The notes below the pieces were generated by a model. The model made no database searches and was not told the DNA's origin. It was given only the letters and a program-made list of their open reading frames with translations. Both the position numbers and the translations under genes were made by a program. From the NCBI RefSeq assembly GCF_001905125.1, contig NZ_LWLE01000023.1, positions 186,001 to 250,000 on the forward strand: 64,000 nt of DNA, read 5' to 3'. The DNA comes from Streptomyces sp. TSRI0281. GTDB lineage: Bacteria; Actinomycetota; Actinomycetes; Streptomycetales; Streptomycetaceae. This document shows positions 1 through 8,400 of the stretch, in pieces; within the stretch, counting starts at the first letter, position 1; each line of letters begins with the position of its first letter.

Positions 1-429
1 AAGATCAGTCCGCTGAAGCGGACCACGGAAGTGGTCAAGCACCGGCACGGCGGCGACCCCAGTTCACCGCGGAAGTCGCCGGGCCGTTCCGAGTTCGAGG
101 GGGTCACGCTCGAACGCGGGGTGACCCACGATCCGGAGTTCGACCGCTGGGCCAACAAGGTCTGGCAGGTCGGCGCCGGTCTCGGCTCGGAGGTGTCGCT
201 GCGCGACTTCCGCAAGGACATCATCATCCAGGTCCTCAACGAGGCCGGGCAGGTCGCCGTCTCGCACAAGCTCTACCGGGCCTGGGTCAGCGAGTACCAG
301 GTCATGGGCGAACTCGACGCGAACGCCAACGCCGTCGCCATCCAGAGCGTGAAGCTGGAATGCGAGGGCTGGGAGCGGGACTACGAGGTTCCGGAACCGG
401 TCGAGCCGTCGTTCACCCACCCGGCCTGA
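1..429 (+). CDS. CIS inner tube protein (gp19/Hcp-like), 5' end cut by window
   Basis: This is the C-terminal 142 codons of a phage-tail-tube-like protein. The frame is open from base 1, so the true start lies upstream; the GTG at 31 is internal. The motifs LKRTTEVV, GGDPSSPRKSPG, FEGVTLERGVTHD and the ending LECEGWERDYEV are typical of the T4 gp19-like tube subunits of eCIS particles (Afp1/Afp5 type), which stack as hexameric rings inside the sheath. It is the first gene of the CIS operon visible here and is followed after 24 bp by a tiny ORF and the CxxC baseplate gene. The family call is secure. Which of the several tube paralogues it is cannot be told without the upstream part. Confidence 0.88.
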   Translation, partial: KISPLKRTTEVVKHRHGGDPSSPRKSPGRSEFEGVTLERGVTHDPEFDRWANKVWQVGAGLGSEVSLRDFRKDIIIQVLNEAGQVAVSHKLYRAWVSEYQVMGELDANANAVAIQSVKLECEGWERDYEVPEPVEPSFTHPA

Positions 430-453
430 GTCACGTCGTATGTGCACGGAGGA

Positions 454-498
454 ATGACGATGGCGCCTCGACGTAGTCCGGCCGGGGTCGGGACGTGA
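454..498 (+). CDS. 14-codon mini-cistron between tube and CxxC genes
   Basis: A strong Shine-Dalgarno (GGAGG at 448-452) sits in front of ATG codons at 454 and 460, which share one frame. That frame encodes only 14 residues (MTMAPRRSPAGVGT) and stops with TGA at 496-498, overlapping the GTG start of the next gene at 495 (GTGA). The best ribosome-binding site therefore serves the mini-ORF, and the CxxC gene could be translated by termination-reinitiation. Alternatives are a degenerate remnant of the small DUF6760-type protein often found here in eCIS loci, or a frameshift in the N-terminus of the CxxC gene. Confidence 0.4.
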   Translation: MTMAPRRSPAGVGT

Positions 499-1316
499 TC
501 CCCCGGGTGGCCCCGGTGGATTCCGCTACGGCCCCGGCCGTGCCCGGTGCGGGTCCGGTCGTGTCCGGTGCGGCCCCGGTGGGTCCCGCCGAGCTGCTGG
601 CCGCCTGGGAGGCCGGGCTGGCTCTGGGCCCGGCGGAGAGGTCGCTGCTGCTGCACCGGGCGGCCCGCCCGGGGGCCGGTGCCGACGCCTTGCTGTCGGT
701 GCCGGTCGGCGAGCGGGAGGCGGACCTGTTCGCGCTGCGCCGCTCGCTGTTCGGTGAGCGGATGCAGGTACGGATCGAGTGCGGTGCCTGCGGCGAGGCC
801 ATGGAGTTCGACCTCGACGCGGCTGCCCTGGGTGCGCGCGGGCCGGTCGCGGACCGGCCGCTGCGGGTCGCGGAGGGCGGGTGGGTGGTCGAGTTCCGGC
901 TGCCCACCGTCGCCGGCCTGGCGGCGGCCGGGGCGGCCTCCTCTCCCGCCGAGGCCCGTCGGCTGCTCGTGACGGGCTGCACGGTACGGGCCCTGCGGGA
1001 CGGGGAGCCCGTCGCCGCGGAGCAGCTGGCCGAGCTGCTCCCGGAACGGGTGGAACGGCTCATCGCCGAAAAGGCCGCGGCGGCGGACCCGACGGCCGAA
1101 GTGACGCTGAACGTGGCGTGTCCCGAATGCGGCGAGGCCACCCCGGCCGAGCTGGACATCTCCTCCTACTTGTGGACCGAACTGGACACCTGGGCCAGGG
1201 ACTTGCTTCTCGATGTCCATCTGCTCGCCACCGCCTACGGGTGGAGCGAGCCGGAGATTCTGGCGCTCAGCCCCCTTCGGCGTCGTTACTACCTGGAGCT
1301 GTGCACCGATGCCTGA
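495..1316 (+). CDS. CIS baseplate/hub assembly protein with two CxxC pairs
   Basis: This 273-aa protein has two CxxC pairs (Cys96/99 and Cys209/212) that probably bind one zinc, matching the T4-baseplate-like proteins found beside tube genes in eCIS loci. The first 50 residues are Pro/Ala/Val-rich low complexity. The last 35 residues (HLLATAYGWSEPEIL, then an Arg/Tyr-rich end) resemble the small DUF6760 protein that is often a separate gene at this point, so the two may be fused. The GTG start at 495 overlaps the stop of a mini-ORF and has no strong Shine-Dalgarno of its own, suggesting coupled translation. Its 3' end overlaps the next gene by 8 bp. The role in baseplate assembly is inferred from family and position. 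Confidence 0.72.
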   Translation: MIPRVAPVDSATAPAVPGAGPVVSGAAPVGPAELLAAWEAGLALGPAERSLLLHRAARPGAGADALLSVPVGEREADLFALRRSLFGERMQVRIECGACGEAMEFDLDAAALGARGPVADRPLRVAEGGWVVEFRLPTVAGLAAAGAASSPAEARRLLVTGCTVRALRDGEPVAAEQLAELLPERVERLIAEKAAAADPTAEVTLNVACPECGEATPAELDISSYLWTELDTWARDLLLDVHLLATAYGWSEPEILALSPLRRRYYLELCTDA

Positions 1317-2052
1317 CTACTTCGACCGGCTCCTCGCCCGGTACGCGCCGGTGGCCGCGGCGGACGACACCGAGGGCTCCGGCGCGCGGGTGTACGTGCG
1401 TCCGCGGCTGCCCGGGCCGTTCGAGCGGGCCGAGGCGGTGCGGCAGGGTCCGCCCGAGCCGGACGAACCGGCCGCGCTGATCCCCTCCGCTCCCCCGCCC
1501 GCCTCCGGCCCGCCCCGTTCGATGCGGCCGGAGCGGGAAGTGCACACCGAACGGCACACGGTCGTCCGCACCGAGCAGGCCCCGCCACCCGGCGAGAGCG
1601 ACCGGCCGGTCCGGCCCCCGGCACCGGCGCCGACTCCGCTGCTGCGGCCGTCGGCCGCCGCGTCGGCGCTGCTCAGGCCCGGTACGACGGAGGGGGCGCG
1701 GGCGGCGCGACAGGGAGATCCATCCGCGCCCGACGCCCCGGCGCCCGCCCCGTCCGTGGCGGGCGCACCCGCCCCTGCGGTCACCGGCTTCGCCCGTACG
1801 GCCGCGCCCGTGGCGCCGCGCGACTCCGACACCGCCGCCGCGCGCGGTGCGACCCCCGGTTCGGTGGGGCGGCGCGCGCCGCGTCCGGCCGACCGGGTCG
1901 TGCATGTGCGGATCGGGCGGCTGGAGGTCAGCGCCGCGCCGCCGCCCGGTGCGAACGGTTCACCGGGCGGGCCCCCCGCACAGCAGACCGGCCGACCGGC
2001 CCCCGTACTGACTCTGGACGACTACCTGTCGCGCGGCGGGAAGAGGGATTGA
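1309..2052 (+). CDS. Pro/Ala-rich CIS-locus protein of unknown function
   Basis: The 247-aa product starts MPDYFDRLLARYAP and has a short conserved-looking segment VYVRPRLPGPFERAE near residues 25-40. It is then mostly Pro/Ala/Arg-rich and probably disordered, ending in a short ordered segment (VVHVRIGRLEVSA, LTLDDYLSRGGKRD). Small proteins with a VRPRLPxxFE motif recur at this place in eCIS loci. The ATG at 1309 was chosen because it overlaps the preceding stop by 8 bp; longer upstream starts would lie inside the CxxC gene. The next gene begins 5 bp after the stop. Function is unknown; a scaffold or adaptor between baseplate parts is a guess. Confidence 0.65.
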   Translation: MPDYFDRLLARYAPVAAADDTEGSGARVYVRPRLPGPFERAEAVRQGPPEPDEPAALIPSAPPPASGPPRSMRPEREVHTERHTVVRTEQAPPPGESDRPVRPPAPAPTPLLRPSAAASALLRPGTTEGARAARQGDPSAPDAPAPAPSVAGAPAPAVTGFARTAAPVAPRDSDTAAARGATPGSVGRRAPRPADRVVHVRIGRLEVSAAPPPGANGSPGGPPAQQTGRPAPVLTLDDYLSRGGKRD

Positions 2053-2056
2053 CGAC

Positions 2057-2941
2057 ATGAGCAACGCACTCGCCGTCGCCACGGTCACCCAGGCGCTCGC
2101 CCTGCTGATCGAGAGCAACCTGGGCCCCGAGATGGATATCGCGGTCAAGGTGGAGACCCGTAAGCCGCCGTCGGAGCCGCCGAGCGAGCCGACGATCACG
2201 GTGTTCCTCTACCAGGTGACTCCGAACGCCGCGATGCGCAACAACGACCTGCCGACGCGCGCCGCCGACGGCACCCTGCGCAACCGCGCCGCCGCGCCGC
2301 TGGATCTGCACTACGTGATCAGCGCGTACGGCGAGGAGGCGGAACTCGTCGGGCAGCGGCTGCTGGGCTGCGTGATCCGCACCCTGCACGAAATCCCCGT
2401 ACTACCCCAGGAGTTGATCGAACTGGCCGCCGAGCGGCCGTACCTGGCGGGCAGCGACCTGGCCGACTCGATCCAGCGGGTGCGCTTCACGCCGACGGTC
2501 ATGGACGTCGACGAGACGTCCAAGCTCTGGGGAATGCTGCACCAGACCCCGTACACGCTGTCGGTCGCTTATCAGGCGTCGCTGGTGGTGATCGAGGGCC
2601 GCGAGATGCCGGTTCCGGCGAGGCCGGTGAAGGAACGGACGGTACGGGTGCTGCCGTTCGGGGCACCCGGGGCGCCGGTGCCGCCCACGGCGGATCCGGA
2701 GACCTCCGCTCCGGACACGGAGCCGGCTGCTCCGCGGGCGGCGGAGCGGGTGGCAGGAGCGGCGGCCAGGGCCAGGAAGACGGCGGCGAAGAAGACCACG
2801 CCCGCCGCCGCGAAGACCGCCGCCGAGGCACCGGACGAAGCCCCCGCCAAGGCCACGAAGGCCCCTGCGCGGCGGACGGCCCCGCCCCGCCCCCGCAAGG
2901 CCACCGAGAGCGATACGCCCACGCCGGACGACAAGGGCTGA
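2057..2941 (+). CDS. DUF4255 (Pvc16/Afp16-like) tail terminator protein
   Basis: The first 195 residues form a DUF4255 domain, seen in VATVTQALALLIE, the EPTITVFLYQVTPNAAMRN segment, LDLHYVISAYGEE and the LLGCVIRTLHEIP region. In Afp and Pvc particles this family caps the tube and sheath and fixes particle length. The C-terminal 90 residues are an Ala/Lys/Pro-rich, histone-H1-like tail that is absent from the core family and probably disordered. The gene lies 4 bp after the Pro-rich gene and just before the AAA+ ATPase, the same order as Afp15/16 partners though inverted. Confidence 0.85.
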   Translation: MSNALAVATVTQALALLIESNLGPEMDIAVKVETRKPPSEPPSEPTITVFLYQVTPNAAMRNNDLPTRAADGTLRNRAAAPLDLHYVISAYGEEAELVGQRLLGCVIRTLHEIPVLPQELIELAAERPYLAGSDLADSIQRVRFTPTVMDVDETSKLWGMLHQTPYTLSVAYQASLVVIEGREMPVPARPVKERTVRVLPFGAPGAPVPPTADPETSAPDTEPAAPRAAERVAGAAARARKTAAKKTTPAAAKTAAEAPDEAPAKATKAPARRTAPPRPRKATESDTPTPDDKG

Positions 2942-2971
2942 GCCGACGTGCGGAACACGGGGGGTGAGGAC

Positions 2972-5197
2972 ATGGGTAGGTACGAGGGAAGCGGTCGGGG
3001 CGAGGGCGAACGCGAGGCCGAGGGCACCCGCACGAGCGGAGGCACGGGCCGGGGACGGGACGCGGCAGCACAGGGAAGGGCGCTCTCGGCGGCCGTCCAC
3101 GCCGTCCTCGCCCGGGTGGACGCCCACGCAGGACGCGCAGGACGCGACGGACGAGCCGAACGCGACGGAGCCGCCCGCCGCCCGGAAGCGGAATCGGGCT
3201 CGGACGCGGGCGCGGTCGCGGAAGCAGAAGCGGGCGCGGAAGCGGAAGCGGAATCAAGCGCGGGCTCGGGTTCGGAGGCGGAATCGGGCCCGGACGCGGA
3301 CGCGGGTACAGGGGATTCCACCCGGTCCGCCGGTAGCGCCCTGGACACGGGTGCCCCGCCCCAGGGCACCGCCCTCGCCTCCCCCACCGCGCCCGTGTCC
3401 CCCGCCGCCCTGGACGCCCTCGTCGCCCGCTTCGGCCTGAGTGCCTTCGAGCGCGATGTCGTCCTGCTGACCGCGGCCGCCGAACTGGAACCCACCACGG
3501 CCGCCCGCTGCGCCGCTGCCTGCGGTGATCCGGAACGCGCGTACCCCACCTTCTCGCTCGCCCTCGCCGCGCTCGGCGACCCGCACTGGAGCGCGCTCAC
3601 CCCGGTCGCCCCGTTGCGCCGCTGGCGGATCGTCGAGCTGGACGACGAGTCCCGGCTGACCACGTCCCGGCTCCGGCTCGACGAGCGGATCCTGCACTTC
3701 CTCGCCGGTTCGCCCTACCTGGACGCCCGGTTGCACGGGCTGCTGCGCCGGACCACCGTGCCGGACGTACTGCCCGCCTCGTACGACCTGGCGGCGAACC
3801 GGGTCGCGGCGGGCTGGGCTGGGGCGGGGCGCGGGGCGCCGCTCCGGGTCGAGCTGGTCGGCGGCGATCTGCGGACGAGAGCGGACATCGCGGCGACCGC
3901 GGCCCGCCGCTCGGGGCTCGGCCTCTACGAGATGTCGGCCGCCGACGTCCCGGCCGCCCCGGCCGCACGCGACCTGCTGGCGCGCCTGTGGCAGCGCGAG
4001 GCGATCCTGCTGCCCGCGGCCCTGCTGGTGGAGATCGGCGACCTGGACCGCGAACAGGCTGCCGCCACCGACGCGTTCGTGGAGAGCGCCGCCGTACCGC
4101 TGGTCGTGTCGAGTCCCGACCCCCGGCAGACGGCGCGCCCCCGCGGTGAGCGCGTCACCGTTCCGCCGTTGGACGCGGACGAGCAGCTCGGGGTGTGGAC
4201 CGACGCGTTCGCCGGGGTACCGGAGGTGTCGCAGGGCGATCTGCGCGACCTCGTGGCCCAGTTCGCGCTGCCGCCGCACCTGGTCCGCTCGGCGGGCGCC
4301 GCGGTGGCCCGGGATCTGCCGGGCGAGGACGTACTGGACGCCACCGGGCTGGCCTGGCAGGCGGGGCTCACCGAGGCCCGGATGGGCATGGACGAGCTGG
4401 GCCGGCGGATCGAGCCGCAGGCCGGCTGGGGCGATCTGGTGCTGGCCGAACGGCAGTTGAAGGTACTGCGGGAGATCGTCGCGCATGTGCGGCAGCGGCC
4501 GACCGTGTACCAGGAATGGGGCTTCGCCGAGACGCTGCGCCGGGGTCTCGGCGTCACCGCGCTGTTCGCGGGCGGCTCCGGTACGGGCAAGACGCTGGCC
4601 GCCGAGGTGATGGCGCGGGAGCTGGGTCTGGATCTGTTCATCATCGATCTGTCGCAGGTGGTCAGCAAGTACATCGGGGAGACCGAGAAGAACCTCCGCA
4701 AGGTGTTCGACGCCGCCGAGCAGGGCGGGGCGCTGCTGCTGTTCGACGAGGCCGACGCCCTGTTCGGCAAGCGCAGCGAGGTCAAGGACAGCCACGACCG
4801 GTACGCCAACCTCGAAGTCAGCTATCTGCTGATGCGGATGGAGGCGTACCGGGGGCTCGCGGTCCTCACGACGAACATGAAGCAGGCGCTGGACACGGCG
4901 TTCATGCGCCGCATCCGTTTCGTCGTCGACTTCCCGTTCCCGGGCGAGAGCGAGCGGGCCGAGATCTGGCGCCGGGTGCTGCCCGCGCGGGCCCCGATGA
5001 AGGGCGTCGAACCGGAACTGCTGGCCCGGCTGACCGTGGCGGGCGGCTCCATCCGCAACATCGCGCTGTCGGGCGCGTTCCTCGCCGCGGAGGAGGGCGA
5101 CCGCCTCCAGATGCGCCACATGCTGGAGGCCGCCCGTACCGAGTACCTCAAGCTCGACCGTTCCCTGACGCCCTCGGAGGTGCACGGATGGGTCTGA
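2972..5197 (+). CDS. CIS AAA+ ATPase (Afp15/Pvc15-like)
   Basis: The C-terminal third is an AAA+ module with Walker A GGSGTGKT near residue 534, Walker B LLLFDEAD near 589, a sensor-1 TTN near 634 and arginine-finger-like RRIRF. Afp15-type ATPases are needed late in particle assembly. A middle helical and non-catalytic ATPase-like region (about residues 150-480) is typical of this family. The first 130 residues are low complexity, with an Asp/Glu/Ala/Gly/Ser-rich stretch. ATG at 2972 is preferred because GGTGAGG precedes it; a GTG at 2948 would add 8 residues with no clear Shine-Dalgarno. The 3' end overlaps the next gene by 10 bp. Confidence 0.88.
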   Translation: MGRYEGSGRGEGEREAEGTRTSGGTGRGRDAAAQGRALSAAVHAVLARVDAHAGRAGRDGRAERDGAARRPEAESGSDAGAVAEAEAGAEAEAESSAGSGSEAESGPDADAGTGDSTRSAGSALDTGAPPQGTALASPTAPVSPAALDALVARFGLSAFERDVVLLTAAAELEPTTAARCAAACGDPERAYPTFSLALAALGDPHWSALTPVAPLRRWRIVELDDESRLTTSRLRLDERILHFLAGSPYLDARLHGLLRRTTVPDVLPASYDLAANRVAAGWAGAGRGAPLRVELVGGDLRTRADIAATAARRSGLGLYEMSAADVPAAPAARDLLARLWQREAILLPAALLVEIGDLDREQAAATDAFVESAAVPLVVSSPDPRQTARPRGERVTVPPLDADEQLGVWTDAFAGVPEVSQGDLRDLVAQFALPPHLVRSAGAAVARDLPGEDVLDATGLAWQAGLTEARMGMDELGRRIEPQAGWGDLVLAERQLKVLREIVAHVRQRPTVYQEWGFAETLRRGLGVTALFAGGSGTGKTLAAEVMARELGLDLFIIDLSQVVSKYIGETEKNLRKVFDAAEQGGALLLFDEADALFGKRSEVKDSHDRYANLEVSYLLMRMEAYRGLAVLTTNMKQALDTAFMRRIRFVVDFPFPGESERAEIWRRVLPARAPMKGVEPELLARLTVAGGSIRNIALSGAFLAAEEGDRLQMRHMLEAARTEYLKLDRSLTPSEVHGWV

Positions 5198-5475
5198 ACG
5201 AGCAGCAGCGCACGGTACGGGTCGACATCGGCGAGCTGGTCCTCGACGGGTTCGGCCGGGTGGACCCGGAGCGCGTGTCGGAGGCGTTCCAGGCGGAGTT
5301 GGGCCGGCTCGTACGGGAACGGGGCGTGCCACTGGCCGGGGACGGCGGGCAGGCGCTGGACGCCCTGGCGGGACTGCCCCCGCTGCCCGCGACGGTCTCC
5401 GCACGGCGCCTGGGCCAGGAGCTGGCCCGTGCGGTGCACACGGGTCTTTCGGGCGGGGGTGAAGCGACGCGATGA
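5188..5475 (+). CDS. Small conserved CIS-locus protein (95 aa)
   Basis: The product begins MGLNEQQRTVRVDIGELVL and continues with a predicted helical segment around VDPERVSEAFQAELGRLV. Proteins of this size and pattern commonly sit between the AAA+ gene and the DUF4157 gene in actinobacterial CIS loci. It overlaps the ATPase gene by 10 bp and the DUF4157 gene by 4 bp (ATGA at 5472), so it is translationally coupled on both sides. That makes a chaperone or adaptor for the large downstream protein plausible, but nothing in the sequence proves it. Confidence 0.65.
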   Translation: MGLNEQQRTVRVDIGELVLDGFGRVDPERVSEAFQAELGRLVRERGVPLAGDGGQALDALAGLPPLPATVSARRLGQELARAVHTGLSGGGEATR

Positions 5476-8400
5476 GTACGTCCCACTCGCAGGAGGCCCG
5501 CTCGGACCAGTCCGCCAAGCGCCGCAAGCGCAAGGAGCGCGCCGCCTCGCGCGCCCCCGAGCCGAAGAACATCGTCAGCGGGGCGGGGCAGCCGCTCGAC
5601 CTGAGCGTACGGCGGGAGCTGGAGGAGCGGCTCGGCCACGACTTCGGCCGGGTGCGGCTGCACACCGATCCGGACGCGGGCGCGCTCACCGAGATGCTCG
5701 GCGCGGACGCGGTCGCGGTCGGCCAGGACATCTTCTTCCGCGAGGGGACCTACCGCCCCGGCACGGTCGACGGACAGCGGCTGCTCGCCCACGAGTTGCT
5801 GCACACCGTGCAGAACCCGCACGGTCTCGGCGCGCTGCGCGCCGGGCGTGACCTGGGCGCGGTGAGCCTGCCGCAGCAGGCGATGGAGCGCGAGGCGGAG
5901 GTGGCGGCGCAGGAGTCGGTACGGGACGGGGAGCCCGAGACCCGGGTCGGGGAGGGTCAGGCGACGCCGGGCTGGCTGCGGTACGCGACCGTGGACGCGG
6001 ACCGGAACCGGATGGAGCAGATCGACCCGGCGACGCTCGTGGAGCGGCTGGCGAACTCCGTCGTACGCTCGCTGCGCGGCGACCCGGAGGACCGGTCCAA
6101 GCGCACCCGCAGGCAACTTGCGCTACTGCCCGACGAGTTGCAGGACAACGTCCTGGAGCGGCTGGAGACCAGGCTGCTCAGTTCGGAGCACGAGCGGCTG
6201 CTGGACCTCGTCGACGAGGTCGAGGCGTACGACGACCTGGAGCGGGACTCGCTCGACGCCCCCACCGCCGAGAACGATCCGGCGCAGGCCCTCCGGTACG
6301 AGCGCGACAGCGAGCGGCGGGCGGCCGAGGAGGAGCGCGCGGAGGCGGAGGAGCCGACGGCCGCACCGGGTCCGGAGAAGGAGCGGGACGAGGCGGAGGG
6401 CGCCCCCGGCAGTACGCCGGAGAACACCCGGGGTCCGAAGGACGAGGAGCGGGACGAGGAGCGGGACGAGGAGCGGGACGAGGAGCGGGACGAGGAGCGG
6501 GACGAGGAGCGGGACGAGGAGCGGGACGAGGAGCGGAACGCCGGCTCGGGCGCCGGCTCGGGAAGCGGTGTCGGTACGGCGCCGGAGGGCGGGCAGCCGG
6601 ATGCGGCCCCGGCACCGGCTGCGGCGCCGCAGCCGTCGTCCTCGTCGTCCTCGTCCGCTGCCGCGTCCTCGGGCGGCGGGAAGCAGTCCTCGGCCCCGGC
6701 GGCGGGCGGCCGGGAGGGCAAGGAAGGGCAAGGGCGCCAGGAGGGACAGGACCAGCAGGGCGCTCCGGCCGCGAGCAAGGAGGAGTCGGCGGCGAGGAAC
6801 CGGCCGGGCGCGACCGAAGCGCTCGTGGCGGGTCAGCGGCTGAAGCCGGAGGACAAGCGGGGCTCGGACAAGCCCACGGGTTCGTCGGCCACGTCCGGCA
6901 GGGACGCCCAGTTGCCCGGTGCGTTCAGCAGGCTGGAGGGCGTACGGAACCAGGATCTCGACGGTCCCGAGGAGCGGGCGGACGAGGACCCGTTCGCCTC
7001 GGGCAGCGGGTCGGAGGTCGAGGTCGGCGGCGGGGAGGAGAGCGCCTGGGACGTCAAGCTCCAGCCGGAGGACTTCCTTCCGGCGCAGGACCTCGATGTG
7101 TCCGGCGTACCGACCGCGGACAAGCTGGACCCGTCCTCGTCCGGCACGGCGGCCGCTCCGTCGTTCCCCGCTCCCCCGGTGACCAAGGCCGACCAGGTAC
7201 AGGCCGAGCGGGACGCGGAGGACGCCGAGGACGCGGCGGCGGAGATGGAGCCCGAGGCGGACGGCGCCGGTTCAGCCGACGGTACGGAGCCGTCGGCCGA
7301 GGCGGACGGAGCCGGGCCGGCAGGGGCGCAGCCCGGCGGGCTCGCTCTGGAGCGGGCGGCCGAGGCGCGGCCGGTGACGACGTCGAAGGACCCGAAGAGC
7401 GGGGACGACCCGAAGGCCGGGCCCGTGGCCGCGCAGACGGCGGTGCAGGAGGCGCCGGGCACGTCCGAGGCGGGCAGCGACGCCAAGGAGGCGGCGGAAA
7501 AGGAGGAGAAGGGCACTCCGGCCGGAGGCGAGACGCAGGCGGGCGCCCAGGAGAAGGCTTCCCCGCAGGCGGTGGCGGGCAACGCGGCGGCGCCGGAGCC
7601 CGCGGCCAAGGAGGAGCAGAAGAAGACGGACGCGGCTCCGGCGGGCCGCAGCGAACCGGCGGCGGACGCGCAGTCCCCCTCGCCCGCGCGGGACACTCAT
7701 GTCTCCGGCGGGTCCAACGTGGAAACGTCGGGGGGTGCGCCGAACGAGTCGGCGGACGGGCCCTCGTCGAAGAGCGAACCCGTATCCCGTACGGAGAGCG
7801 CGGCACCGAAGACGCCCGCCACCCCGGAACCCACGAAGCCCGCCGACGCCCCCACCTCGGCGAAGGCCGCACCGGCGCCCAGGGCCGCGGCGTCCAAGCC
7901 CGCACCGGCGGCCAAGGGGTCGCCCGGCGGCGGTGGCGGTGGCGGTGGCTCCAAGGCTGCCGCACCGGGGAAGGGCAAGGGCAGGAAGGACTCGGGGGCC
8001 GCACCGAATCTTTCCGGGGTGGCACCGGAAGCGGGCCTCACCACCGCCTCGAAGCTCAAGCCCCACAAGGCACTTCAGGCGATGAGCGGCGTGAGCGGCT
8101 CCGTGGACCGCACGGTCGGCGACGAGCACAAGTCCCTCGCGGCAGCGCCGCCCTCGATGCAGCGTCCGGCCGGTGCGCCGCAGACGCTCCAGGGCAAGCC
8201 GAAGGCCGACGCAGCGGCCCAGTACTCCCAGGATCCGGCGGCGAAGTCCGAGGCCCCGAAGGACGAGAAGGCCGAGGTCAAGGGCGCCAAGGAGCCCGAG
8301 GGCCAGATCGAGGCGGAGAAGGCGGAGGAGCCGGGCGGCTGGGACACGTTCAAGATGGCCCTGGGCTTCATCGGCGGCAAGATCGTGAACGGGATCGCGA

